Assembly: GCA_022497155.1 (NCBI GenBank)
Contig: MU385717.1
Span: 868,001-932,000 of the forward strand
Length of the DNA stretch: 64,000 nt
Source of the DNA: Whalleya microplaca
Taxonomy: Eukaryota; Ascomycota; Sordariomycetes; Xylariales; Xylariaceae
Direction of reading: 5' to 3'
Shown here: in pieces, positions 49,356 through 60,639 of the stretch
How positions within the stretch are numbered: position 1 is the stretch's first letter
Layout: every line of letters begins with the position of its first letter
Position numbers and translations under genes: made by a program
The notes under the pieces: generated by a model
Seen by the model: the letters and a program-made list of their open reading frames with translations, nothing else
What the model was told of the DNA's origin: nothing
The model's database searches: none

Positions 49356-50771
49356 TCACATCACGAAGAGGAGATTGGTATCTAGAAGAGTTAGCATAAT
49401 CCTCGCACGGGGAAGTTATAATGACCTACCGAGAGGATGACTGCATGAGAGCTGTGGTTTCTGCGTGTACTTGGTCTCGAGCACATCTCTGATGCTGTTA
49501 AGAAGCTCGACATAGGTCTGCTTGGGGTTCTGTTTTATAGCAGTAATGAAGGCCCACGACATGGCTCCCGTAGCCTGGGCCGCAATCGTCGCATCAGCGC
49601 TTGTCTGGTCATCCTTGCTGCCAGACCACATGATAACATCTGCCGGCGAGGTTTTGGTTTGAATGGTCTTCTTGTACCCATCATCACCCCTGTAGGCCGA
49701 TTTGGCAAAGCCCATGATGGCGCTGGCAACGCCTCCCGTATCGCCACTGGCGTAGGCGGAGATGGCTTTCAGCAGTCCTTGGCCAGCCTCAGCAGCAAGA
49801 TTGGGCTCCTTAAGGACACCTTTGGTCGAGTAGACATACGGCAGGTCCATAACGGTGCCGGAGTGACACGAGTCAAAGATGGCCGTCAGCCTCACACCTG
49901 CCTGAAGCGGCTTAACGACCACATCGTGAATCTGGTCGTCAACGATGTGGCCAGCGGTCTTGTAGTCAACGGGGTAGATAACCTCGTCATAACCGTCGTC
50001 CTCATCGCCATCTAGATCTTCCGTTTGCCCGCCGTGTCCTGAGTAATGCAAGAACAGCGCGTCATTGGGCTGGGCGCCGGACACGAGCCACTGCATAGCT
50101 CGGAGAATGTTTGCTTTAGTCGGTATCATGATGGGCTCGCGTTGATCATCGGTCAAGATGATCATATCTTCTCGCTTGTACCCATAGCGCTCCATGAGAA
50201 ATTCAGACACGTTCTTAGTATCGTTGACGCAGCCACGAAGCTCGCCTTGTTGACCGAAGTAATTGATGCCAATCAGCAAGGCCTTGCGCTTACCAGTACA
50301 GTTGGAATACTGGAAGGTATAGCCCTCCGGTGCACCCTGGCCGAACTGCTGTGGGGTTGAAGGAGGAGGGGGTCCAGTCCGATGCTGACCCCCGTAGCCG
50401 CCCTCGGTAGGTTGACGACCCGACTGTGTTGGGTAGCCATAGGAATCGTATCCAGAAGGCGGAGCGTACGATGGTGGTGGGTAGCGGTTAGATCCTTGGT
50501 GATGCGGGGGAGGATGTCCCTGTGGAGGAGCATACTGGTTATATCCATGTTGTTGAGGAGGAGGACCAGAGGGCGGGCCATATGGATTATAGCCCTGGGG
50601 AGAAGGCCCTGGAGGCGGGCTGAATTGGTTATAGCCCTGGGGGGAAGATCCTCCGGGAGGCGGACTATATTGATTATAGCCTTGTTGAGGTGATCCACCG
50701 TAGCCGCCGGGGTAGCCGCCGCCGCCGTACCCTCCGCCGTAACCCTGGTTGTGGCCTCCCCAGCCTGACAT
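49356..50771 (-). CDS. casA: Metacaspase
   Basis: Two exons, 49430-50771 and 49356-49381, join to about 455 residues. The 26-nt last exon gives the conserved ending [12 protein letters not shown]. The N-terminal 150 residues are low-complexity, rich in Gly, Pro, Tyr and Gln with repeats like [11 protein letters not shown]. The caspase-fold domain starts at [20 protein letters not shown]. The catalytic His is in HYSGHGG (residue 246) and the catalytic Cys in DSCHSG (residue 302). Metacaspases are calcium-dependent cysteine proteases cleaving after Arg or Lys, with roles in protein quality control, ageing and cell death. The prodomain drives association with aggregates in yeast Mca1. It is divergent from a WW-domain protein that also has a Tyr/Pro/Gln-rich tract. 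Confidence 0.95.
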
Positions 50772-51777
50772 TGTCGCTATTCAACGATGACTTGGATAAT
50801 AATAGACTTAGATAGGTAGACTTCGTATGTGCGACTCTGATTAGAGTTCAATCAAGTATGATTCGTTTAGTGGGCTGTCAAGTGAGATACACGTGTCAAA
50901 CTTTCCGAAACGCAGGAATTGGTTTGGATCAGTGTAATCAGGGTCTGTGGTCGAGAGATATCTGCGGCTGACACTTTCAACAGGGAATGCTGAGTCGCAC
51001 GGGACAACGCGGGGCAGGGCAGGTCACAGGTGAGAGAAGACCTAGCTCAGGGTCCAAAAGCAGATTTTAGGGCTGATACATAGAGAGGCACACGCAATTG
51101 CCATGTAAGGGGCGAAGAGGGGTATGTACACACAAAACTTAGGTAACAGACCTGGGTAACAGACCTGGGTAACAGACCTGGGTAACAGACCTGGGATGAG
51201 GCACCCAGTAGGGCACCAGCACCGGTTATGCGGCACGTTTAGCGTCAGATCTAGTTGACTGGAGAGGCATGGAATGGCGTGTTACCCACCGGGAACGCCC
51301 GCCAGTATTTTAGGATGCATCTTTCGAGGTCAATATATTGAAATCATACAGATTGTGTACTAGACAAATACATATAAAATACATATATCTTCCTCTCTTA
51401 AATCTAGACTTTCAGTATCCCTTTCAGTCTACCTACTACCTAGCTAATGAGAATTCTTAACACTGCGAAGTGCATACGTACACACATTCATACAAATATT
51501 GGCTGTTGTCAGGTACCGAACAACTGGTCTGCTGCTGTAGGTTTCAGCTGAGCAAGGATCGCCATCCGGCTGGGCAGCCTATTTATTGCGACGTCTTGAT
51601 TGCAACCCCAACCCCAACCCCACCATCGACCAACCCATCCTGCCCGTCTTACATGGGCACTGCGGGAGCCCAACCGCGCACAAAAGGCCTCTCTCATAAT
51701 CTTGACATCTCTATCTGTGTCTGCATGATTTGACCACGAGAGTAAACAAGCAGTGCACCTGAGTTTCTTCATTCACC
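50772..51777. promoter_or_regulatory. Divergent promoter region with a minisatellite
   Basis: About 1 kb between the metacaspase and WW-domain genes. It includes the 13-bp tandem repeat listed separately and a CCAACCCCAACCCC tract near 51605-51620. No gene is seen. Confidence 0.45.
51142..51195 (+). repeat. 13-bp tandem repeat, four copies
   Basis: Four perfect copies of GGTAACAGACCTG, plus GG. Perfect copies suggest recent slippage. Confidence 0.92.
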
Positions 51778-52879
51778 ATGTCGTTCCTCAACAAGTTGTC
51801 TAGCAAGCTCGACGAGCTGAACCTCGGCTCGGATAAGCCGCCGAAGGAGTACTCTAGTGAGTCACCTACGTCTTCCCTCCATAGTGGAATCTAGTTAAGC
51901 CGTTATATCCAGGCCAACGCGGCTATCCGGCTCCTCAGCAGTACGGTAGCGCATACAACAACAGCCAACCGGGTTCGCAGTACGGCAGTCCTGCTCCACC
52001 GCCATCGGGGGGTGGGTACCCGGGCCAGCAGCCGGGGTATTACAGCAGTCCTCCACCGCCTCCCCAGGAGCCGACGTACGCCCCGCCGCCGGACAAGCCC
52101 CCGATTCCCTCCGGGTGGTCCCCGCAGTTCGACCAGCAGGCCCAGCGATGGTACTACTACGAGCACGCCACCGGCCGCTCGCAGTGGGAGGCCCCGGGTT
52201 ATCAGGCCGGAGCCGGAGGGCCTGGCGGAGATGATCGAGGAAACGGCTCGCCTGCCCAGCCTGGTTATGGCTACTCTCAAGGCGGCACGCCGGGTTACCC
52301 TCCACAAGGCGGAACGCCGGGGTACCCTTCACAAGGCGGCACGCCGGGGTACCCTCCACAAGGCGAGCAGGGTTATGGTTCGCAGGGAGGAGGCCACAAT
52401 CCATATGGCTATAGCCAACAGTCTAGTGAACGGGTCGACGAGTACAAAAGTGAGGAAAAGAAGAAAAAGAAGTCAGGCAGTAGCGGCATGCTATTGGGTG
52501 TGGCTGGCGGTCTCGCAGCTGGTGCCCTAGGCGGTGCCTTGCTGGCTAATGCGCTTGGTAAGTCCCTCATTCCGTCACTCATGCCCAAGAAGCCAATTCA
52601 ATATTTACTCGTGCTTCCGCAGACTCCGACTCCGACGATGAGAAACGCCATGCTGCTCAGGCATACGCAGCTCCTGCACCCGTCTATGAACCGACGTACA
52701 ACGCAGATGGCGAGTACGTCGATGCCAGCGATCGAGAATCCGTTCGTTCAGCTCGTGAGGACTACGAGGAGGCACTTGCCGACGCTCGGTCTTCGAGTGC
52801 TAGCAGTAGTGACCGGGAAGAGCTGGAGGAGGCTCGAGAGGAGTATTACGAAGAGTATGAGGAGGCGTATGACGATTAG
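51778..52879 (+). CDS. WW-domain protein with glycine zipper and acidic tail
   Basis: Three exons, 51778-51856, 51913-52557 and 52623-52879, join in frame to 326 residues. The short N-terminus (MSFLNKLSSKLDELNLGSDK) may be amphipathic. A Pro/Tyr/Gln-rich tract leads to a WW domain, IPSGWSPQFDQQAQRWYYYE through SQWEAPG, with both Trp and the Tyr triplet. Three 9-residue repeats (QGGTPGYPP type) follow. Then come a Lys-rich turn (EEKKKKKSG), a glycine-zipper helix (GMLLGVAGGLAAGALGGALL) that may enter membranes, and a strongly acidic Glu/Asp/Tyr tail. WW domains bind PPxY motifs; the metacaspase next door has many Pro-Tyr stretches but I see no perfect PPxY there. Function is unknown. Confidence 0.85.
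52278..52358 (+). repeat. 27-bp coding minisatellite, three copies
   Basis: Three near-perfect 27-bp units in the WW-domain gene encode the peptide repeat QGGTPGYP(P/S). In-frame unit length means copy number can vary without breaking the protein. Confidence 0.85.
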
Positions 52880-53654
52880 TGTCTTGTCTGAGAATTCTGG
52901 GAGGTAAGCATCGCGCAAACTTTCCAAGCCAGGCTTGTCACTTGCTTGAAAGCCTCAAGGTATATTGCATGGGTATGGGGGAGTTAGCGGTGTCGACTCA
53001 TTGCAAGCGATTCCTTTGCTCATAGCGCCGCAATGTCTTAACCAATATCTGACATTGGATATAATCCAAGCAACCATATAATCTTCACATCCACATGCCT
53101 CACAGGTGACACCTCGGCTGTATGCTTTCATTCGGCTTTACCTACCTATGTCAGCAATTGAGATCAACATTCGAGACAGAGTTCACTTGTGACACGGGTG
53201 AGATTCCCGATATTTGGTCTTTCGTAAGAAATCACGCACGCCATCTCAAAATTGAGAGCGACGACATCAGCCACGCAGTGGCCATCCCGTCTCGGTGATT
53301 GCTATTTCATTCGTGTCTACACACCTCGGTATCTATAGATAGGCGCGGCTCCACTTGCTCTATGGGCGTAAGGCTCCGCAAATCGGCCGAATTCGCAGAG
53401 TCCTAGCTATAGACATGAAAATCTAGAGGATTGTGGCTAACTTATTGAATCCTACGACGGAGAAATAATGAACAAAGGCCCGGCTATCTTGCAATTCAGA
53501 GTTGGAGGCTTATGCTGCGTGAATTCTGCATTCAGTTAAATTTTATAAAATGGAAAGAATTTTCTTCTCAGTAATAGCTGGTTTGAGGTAAAAGTACGTG
53601 CTTGAAGCAGGCAGATTGAGATTTTTGGACATTTTTTGTCGTACATCTATATTA
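52880..53654. other. Intergenic region with hydrolase promoter
   Basis: It contains the 3' region of the WW gene and the promoter of the hydrolase gene, with a TATAAA at 53544-53549 about 106 bp before the chosen start. No other gene seen. Confidence 0.45.
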
Positions 53655-55041
53655 ATGATACTCCTCACACCCCGCTCCGGACTCCTCGGAGGAGGCCCGG
53701 GCCTATCCGTATCGATATCCCTATCCCGGGCCGCGCTGGTCTGTATAACCGTCGGCATCATCCTCCGCCCACTGTTCAAATCTCAAAAGAGGAGGCAGCG
53801 AGGGTTATTCACGCCATCGCCTCTCGCGCTCCTTCCGAACAAGCGAACGGAGGACCTGCCCTACCCCCCGGACGCACTGCCGGGGGGCCGGGACGTCGCG
53901 ACGCCGTACGGCTCGATCCGCGTCTACGAATGGGGACCCGAGGACGGAGACCGAATTCTCCTCGTCCATGGGATCAGCACGCCCGTCATCGCGCTGGGCG
54001 ATCTAGCGCACGAATTGGTGGCGCGAGGGTGCAGAGTAATGCTTTTTGGTACGCACGCATATATCCACCCAACACATGATATGCACATCTCCAAGAAGAG
54101 ATGGTTTAGAAGGACTAGGAATCCACCTACCTACCTACCTACCGGGTCACTAACATCTGGCCTATCGTAATAACCCAGACCTCTTCGGCCGCGGCTACTC
54201 CGACGCGCCCAACAACCTCGCGTACGACGCGCGCCTCTACACGACGCAGCTGCTGCTCGTGCTCGCCTCGTCCGCGGTCCCGTGGCCGCGCTTCCACCTC
54301 GTGGGCTACAGCCTCGGCGGCGGCCTCGGCGTCGCCTTCGCGCGCTACTTCCCGCACCTGGTGCGCTCGCTGACGCTGATCGCCCCCGGCGGCCTGATCC
54401 GCCCGCACCACGTCGGCTGGCGGAGCCGCCTGCTGTACGACTCCGGGCTGCTTCCGGAGTCCCTGGTGCGGTGGCTCGTCCGCCGGCGGATCCGCCCGGG
54501 AGCTGCCGCGCCGCCGTCGCAGACTGGTGGGGACAGGGCGGGCGTCCTCGCCGTCGCGGCGGCGGAGAGCAGAACGAACGCGCGGGTTACTACGGGGGAC
54601 GGGGATGCCAATGGAGGCGAGACGTTCGATAGCGCGGCGATCTCGAAACGCCGCCCGGGCGTCACGGTGGCGGAAGTCGTCAGGTGGCAGGTGGACTGCC
54701 ACGAGGGGTTCATCATGGCCTTTCTGAGCTCGATCCGCCACGCCCCGATCTACGCGCCGCAGGAGGACTGGACGGCCTTGGCGGCGATCCTAAGGGCTAG
54801 GCGTTCCACCGGCGGTCATGGAGCGGAGGCGGAGGCGAAGCCGGGGCTCGCCGGCGGGAAGATCCTGATGGTGCTTGGGGAGTATGACTCGGTTATTGTC
54901 AAGGACGAGATTGTCCATGATAGCCTACGGGTGCTCGGGCGTGATGGTGTGGAGTTTGCTGTCTTACCTGGTGGGCACGAGTTGCCTATTACAGGAAGCA
55001 CTGAGGTCGCAGCTGTAATGGAGAAGTTTTGGCATAGATAG
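53655..55041 (+). CDS. Alpha/beta hydrolase
   Basis: Two exons, 53655-54048 and 54179-55041, join in frame to 418 residues. I chose the ATG at 53655; the frame is open further upstream but has no earlier ATG. A hydrophobic N-terminal segment (SRAALVCITVGIILRPLF) suggests a membrane anchor. The fold starts with DRILLVHGIS (oxyanion loop) and continues through DLFGRGYSDAP. The nucleophile elbow is GYSLGG, the acidic residue lies in LGEYDSV, and the His in GGHELP, giving a full Ser-Asp-His triad. Lipase, esterase or lactonase activity is possible; substrate unknown. Exon 2 is far richer in GC than its surroundings and has an insert rich in Arg, Gly and Ala around residues 225-270. Confidence 0.87.
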
Positions 55042-58000
55042 AAGTTGGAATCCAATGTGAATAGCCAAACCAAATAGATAAGCGAGCTGATTCAGCCAAG
55101 CTTCAACTAGTCCTGTATAGCGATGATCTGGTAGGATATCCCCATAGTCCAAGTACAATAGACCATTGAAGTTGCAAATGGGCCTTACTCGTGACATAGC
55201 ACTCATAATTATACTTTGTCAAACCAACAAGTGCTGACTTATTTCATCTTTCTATTGAATAGAGCCAACGGCGACCATTTTCGTATTACGGCGTCTACTA
55301 TGATAGCACCACTTCTTGAGGGGTAAATCGGCGAGTCGTGGCCTGAACACAGTGGAGTATAGCACATCTCTGTGGGCCGAGACAACCCTTTGGGATAAGA
55401 TGCCGGATGATGTCTATACATAGTACGATCTCAGATGTTGGAATGCGTTTAGCTGTAGTTTCAATAGTATTTACTTGCTAGATGGGCCTTCATTGTGGTT
55501 TATTAGTATTAACCTACACCCTTGGCTTTGGTTGAGCAAACGTCTCCCGCTCCATGGGACGGATTTCAGGCAGCAATCAGTCCATTCATTCAGTTGGTTT
55601 TCCACATACTGGCTGCCACATACATCGGATATCCGCATGTTTCACAGCAGCGTCCCTATGGCATGTGTCTCGCGTGATGCTGTATCGGTTCTATTCTCAT
55701 GCAGATGAGTGGATATCGTCCACTTCGTAGTTGTCTGCAGCCTGGATTCGCAAGAGAGGGAGGCCCAAACAACAAGATCATACCAGGCGAAAGCGCAATG
55801 CAATGTCCTTGGAGATGTTTGTGGATGATCCCACCTGCTTCTAGCGTATGGAAGGCCCGGAGGCTTGCAGTCCAAGTTACTAAGCCGTTGTCGGTGATAG
55901 TACGATGGGCTGCATATGGAGGACAAGACCTCGCGGCCTTTTATGCAAGATGGGTTATTCATCAAGTATCGGATTCGTTGAGACTCTGGCTTGGCAAGCT
56001 TGGGTGTCATGCCAAGTTGATTGGTGTCGGCTTTCATCCTGAGCTATCACCCTGTCACCTTGCATCTTTAGTTAGTGTGGGTGGGTAGATGCACACATGC
56101 TGACATGGAGGAAAATCTGGGGTTTTGCCACGGTGCCCACATTGGTGCATCGTGAAGAGCGGAATCTATGGCCGGGGAGCACGGTAGAGATGAGTGAGAG
56201 CATGGTTCGCCTCAGTTTGGGTTTGGAGCAGTCTGTACAGCTAGGAGATGGCGAGAAGAAGGTTGGATTAGTAGGGGACTGACCGGCCCTATCTCCTCTT
56301 GGTAGATGTATCTTCTATGTGTAAGCAGACCCAGCTCCGCGTATTTCCATTAAGGGCTATGATGTCTTGGTTGACTGTACACATACGCAAGCTACTGTGT
56401 TATGTATGTATCTCCTGTCCATCATCGACCAATGGAGGCTAGAATAGCCACTAACTGCTATAGGTGGCATTGCATCCATGGTAGCCCAGTTGCCTTCGGG
56501 CGAATGAAATACTGCAAATTGGGATGAACGATGCAAGCCGTAGTTGGATGCAGATATGATTGGCAGGGAGTTGAGACCGCCTGTGTAGGACCTAGGCCTA
56601 GGTATGTATGTATGTATGTACTATACAACTACGACGCCGACTTGCTACATGATGAACACTGATCATGCTGGTGCTCTTTATCAGTCGATGAATATGCGTA
56701 AGTAAAACTATATATCTGATGTGTAGTAGGTATGGATCTCCGTGATCATAAGTTGCGTACCTAGGTATGATGTAAACCGTACGTTTATATAGTGAGATCT
56801 GATCATTTATATCAACTACACGCTTCAAATAGAGCATAAATTGGGTGATAGAACGAAATGTTAAGGTTAAATCGTAAGGATGCCCCTTATTACCCCGCAA
56901 ATCCTTAGGGTTCTGGATCGACTGTGACGTAGGGGGGCTAGCTACAGGGGTCACCCGGTGTCCAGGTGGTGTGTTCCGTTTGTTAGTGCCGCCCGCTCAG
57001 AACACGCGTAATTCTTAACTACATATGTACCAGCGGTACATAGACAGATAGATCGCTCTAACGCTTTGCAAGGTAGCATGTGTTTTAGTGTGGCATGGCC
57101 CCATCGATTAGCTGCCCGTCCTTTGCCAAATGTAGGTAGGTCTCAGCCAATTGGCCAGTCAGCGATCACCTCAGTCTATCTAAGCTTCTATTTACTGTAT
57201 GTGAGGCATGTATATACGTACTTGCTATAGCAAGTAAGTACATACAAGCCAAAGTTGAAAGGGCCTTACATCCATAGCTGCATAGTACGACAAGCTGGCA
57301 AGCCAACTGAATCGCCCGTCATCCATCCCTTTATGGATCATGTACAAGTACGGCCCATACTCTGAGAGCGACATGATGAGCAGCGAGCAATGTCCATCCT
57401 AACAAATACCAAATACCTGTCTGCCTATCTGTCTGTCTACCATCTGACCGACTACTAAGCAAACTTCAGTCTTCCCAAGTTTGTCTGACAAAACCCCAAC
57501 TTGCATCCCATTCTCACACTTTCTGTCTGTCCTTCTAACACCACAACACCACAACACTGCAAACACTACAACTCTAGCTACGATCGTGACTCAAGTCTGC
57601 CAAGTCTAATCAGTCTACTTCGGTCTTATTATTCTACTTCTGAACCAACATAGAAACCCTTGTCAATAATTGGGAACTACCCACAACATCACTCCCACTG
57701 TCCCATTACTACATACATACTCCGTACATACGTACATACATAGTAGAAAAGGGCTGAGTTACCCTTACCCCGCCAGCCTGCGTCGAGTTCATGGTTTCTG
57801 AAGCTTTCCGTCGAGTCATCAAGTTCGGCCAGTCAACCAGTCGTCAGCCAGTCAGCCCCCTTGAATATCCTACCTACGTACATACATACCACATCACATA
57901 GGTAGTATTTCACATACCAGCCACGAGGGGGTTTACACCATTTAATTAACACCACGCGCTGCGATTGGGTCCGCCGAGATAGTGTGCCACCGTCCTTTAT

Positions 58001-58394
58001 TGCATCAAACAAAACCGGTCGATCGTTTGTCATTGTCATACCTCATTCACCCGTCCTGCTTCTTATCAATCAATCTCTCGTGCCATACCCACACCCACAC
58101 AAAGGAAACATCCCATCTGGTCCGATTTTACGATTTCCCGTCTCATCTTCGACGCAGCCTCGATTTCGACTTTGAAACCCGACCGAATTCGTCATTCCAA
58201 TCGTATCGCCTGTCGAGAGCTCACCACATCATACCACCGTTTCGCTACTGCTGTGAAACGGTTGATCGCGTGATTGAGTCCCGCGCGAAGCACATAAAAG
58301 ACCTACGGCTCGTCCCGCCACCTATCATTCGAATTGCGCAGTCATCTTCATTTCCCACGCTTTCAACAATACTACCACAACCATAACCACCGAA
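55042..58394. other. Long intergenic region with 5' leader of the next gene
   Basis: About 3.3 kb. Short frames near 55.6-56.1 kb on both strands show no domain. From about 57.4 to 58.4 kb the plus strand becomes C/T- and CA-rich (many CTGTCTGTC, ACATACATAC runs). This resembles a long fungal promoter and 5' leader for the gene at 58395. TATG microsatellite runs lie near 56602-56620. Confidence 0.45.
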
Positions 58395-59207
58395 ATGTCT
58401 AACGATAACCCCAACAACAACGATCGCCGCCACTCCGTCACTTCGGCCGCCTTTTCAAATCTCTTCAGCCGAGGCAATGGCAATGGCAATGGTAACGGCA
58501 ACGGCCACAGCCGCGAATCCGTTTCTTCAGCAGCTGCAAGGGACCAGCGCCGGCGCCTTTCTGTCACAACCTTAGGGCTGTCCGGTTCATCCCCCAACTC
58601 AGCAACTACACCATTTGGCATTCGACGAGGGAGCATCTCCACTACAACCTCTGATTCTATCGACGAGAGCGCGGTTGAGGACGATGAGACCGTTAGGGCC
58701 GGCCCGACCTCTCCGTTCGCTCGCCGCATGAGCTTTGGGGCTCAGGCCATGCGCAACATGCGCCCTGGTGCCGGGAGCCCCGGATCAACTGGTAGGCAGC
58801 CCCAGCAACCAAGACGCGTTTCTGGTGGGCACCCACGTAGCCCACCTCTTGGTGCTTCGTCCGTCTCGACTGCTACGAGAAGGGCAAGCACCTCTCAGGC
58901 AAGCAACACATTACCCGTGAGAACCCCTTCTGACATGCTTTCTGCTCGCTCAGACAATGGATTCAACTGGTCCGAGCAGCTTAGATCACGCGCTGAGAGC
59001 AGCGTCACGGGCCATCGCCCCAGCTTTGGTGTCCACGCCTCGGGCTCTCCCCCTCGCCACAATGTTGCGCACGATCGTGCCAAGTCCGTCTCCGAGATGC
59101 CTGCCCCTCCCCAGCAGGCTGCTACCATGAAGCCTAGAGAGCCCGAGAGACCAAAACCCGATCACATGCAAGAGCGCATTTTGAAGGGGGACTTCTACAT
59201 GGACTGA
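58395..59207 (+). CDS. Conserved Ser/Arg-rich ascomycete protein, function unknown
   Basis: A single exon of 270 residues. It is low in hydrophobic residues, rich in Ser, Arg, Pro and Asn, and probably disordered. Features are a (Gly-Asn) repeat near residues 27-37, several RRxS-type sites that basophilic kinases could phosphorylate (DRRHS, RRRLS, IRRGS, ARRMS, TRRAS), the core segment SPFARRMSFGAQAMRNMRPG, and the C-terminal stretch PDHMQERILKGDFYMD. The two conserved-looking segments appear in many filamentous fungi in proteins without known function. The long C/T-rich leader suggests high or regulated expression. No signal peptide or membrane helix. Confidence 0.85.
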   Translation: MSNDNPNNNDRRHSVTSAAFSNLFSRGNGNGNGNGNGHSRESVSSAAARDQRRRLSVTTLGLSGSSPNSATTPFGIRRGSISTTTSDSIDESAVEDDETVRAGPTSPFARRMSFGAQAMRNMRPGAGSPGSTGRQPQQPRRVSGGHPRSPPLGASSVSTATRRASTSQASNTLPVRTPSDMLSARSDNGFNWSEQLRSRAESSVTGHRPSFGVHASGSPPRHNVAHDRAKSVSEMPAPPQQAATMKPREPERPKPDHMQERILKGDFYMD

Positions 59208-60639
59208 CTGAAGAGGGTGCAAATATTACGACAACATCAATGCCACCACGATCAACCACATACACACGATTGATTCCGAGAGAACACAACCCAGCATAGT
59301 GCTCCCCCAGTCATCGATGAAACTGAGTGCTATCCCTTTTTACGTCTTAGATTTCCTACACACTATGCCTTCTTAACTGATGCCATTCGTTTCAACATCT
59401 TTCTGCATGGCGTTGGGACGGGACAAACCCGACGGTGCACTAGCAAGTTGCTCTCGGGTATTCTTTATGAAATGGGAGAGATACTAACAACATCATGCGT
59501 GTCTGGGGATGACACAAATTGGGCGATGCCTCGGTACGCGCGAGGATACAAGCGAAAATTCCTGGTTGGGAATAAAAAAGAGGGCCGAACTTTACCATAA
59601 CAGGGGAAAATTGACGCCTTCAAGGTTTTTCGATGGGTCGGTCTCGTGATTGATTTTTTCAAAGCGTTCACAGTTTGTACGATACGGCGTTGGGACTATC
59701 TCGGCTGGAGATAAAAATGTCCTACAAACTTTGGGATCGGATGAAGCTGCTCAGACAGCCCCGAGATTGGAAGCAAACCGGATCATTCACCTGCATGCTG
59801 CCTTCCATTGGCAGAGTGATATTTATTACACTAGTTAAGGGTTTGATCTTTGAGATTGACATGAGAAGAGACCATCTAAGATCACGGTCTTACAAATCAT
59901 TATGAGATATTCAATTGTAACTATACAATTACACCAAACGTGGAAGCACAGCAGAGTCAATTGATAATCCACGTGTATACACATATCGCTGTAATACTAG
60001 AACAATTGCACAATGAAGTGAGTGGGTGAATTCGCTTCCCGTATGCCGTTTTACCATGTGTCCGTCTGCAACCCGACATCGACGCCTGGTAGTTGTAATA
60101 GATAAGATAATAAGTACATGTATCCATGATCTACCTATGTGATCACTCGAGTAAGAGGCATGACTACTTAATGCATGAGAGTGAGGCGAAGGTGCAATAA
60201 CCGCCGTTCCTCGACATTAGTTCCTCGACATTAGTCCCATTCGTACACCTCGGGCGGAAAGGGCAAAGGCAACATCTTGCGAACCCCCCATCCCAACGAC
60301 GAAAAAGCAGATAAGGCTTCGCAAAACACGGAACACACAAGATATAGCACCGTTACACGTGAGTGAGCAGGAAGGAAACAGCAAGCATGACGATAAAATA
60401 AAAAGACAACCCGTGCTACCTATTAAATAATAATCCCCGGCGCCCTAATACAGATAAGTAGTAAAGGTAATAAAACCCACCCGACCCTTGTCCCTTTTCT
60501 TGCGCCCCTTCGATCCCCCCCCATCAGTCGTACAAACCCATGCACAGTGAGTGCTAGGAAGCACCCTCGATACTTTTTCTGGATAAGATAAAAGTAAATG
60601 AACGATAAACAAGTTGCATGCAAGCAATTTCATACCAGA
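59208..60639. other. Convergent intergenic region
   Basis: The space between two convergent genes, presumably with long 3' untranslated regions; no gene seen. A perfect direct repeat, GTTCCTCGACATTA or similar, occurs twice near 60205-60235. Confidence 0.45.

Noticed and set aside
50273..50698. Alternative frames in the metacaspase N-terminus
   Set aside because: They arise from the repetitive Gly/Pro-coding DNA; the conserved protein is in the frame of the caspase domain.
51598..51625. CCAACCCC-type tract resembling telomere repeats
   Set aside because: Only about three imperfect units, not the TTAGGG repeat of filamentous fungi, and inside ordinary genes.
53543..54741. Long frames on the opposite strand and other frames of the alpha/beta hydrolase
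   Set aside because: They are GC-driven shadows of the real exon, with Arg/Ala/Pro-rich content and no motifs.
55642..56088. Overlapping frames of about 130 codons on both strands
   Set aside because: Neither shows a domain, signal peptide or splice context; overlapping opposite frames of this size can arise by chance.
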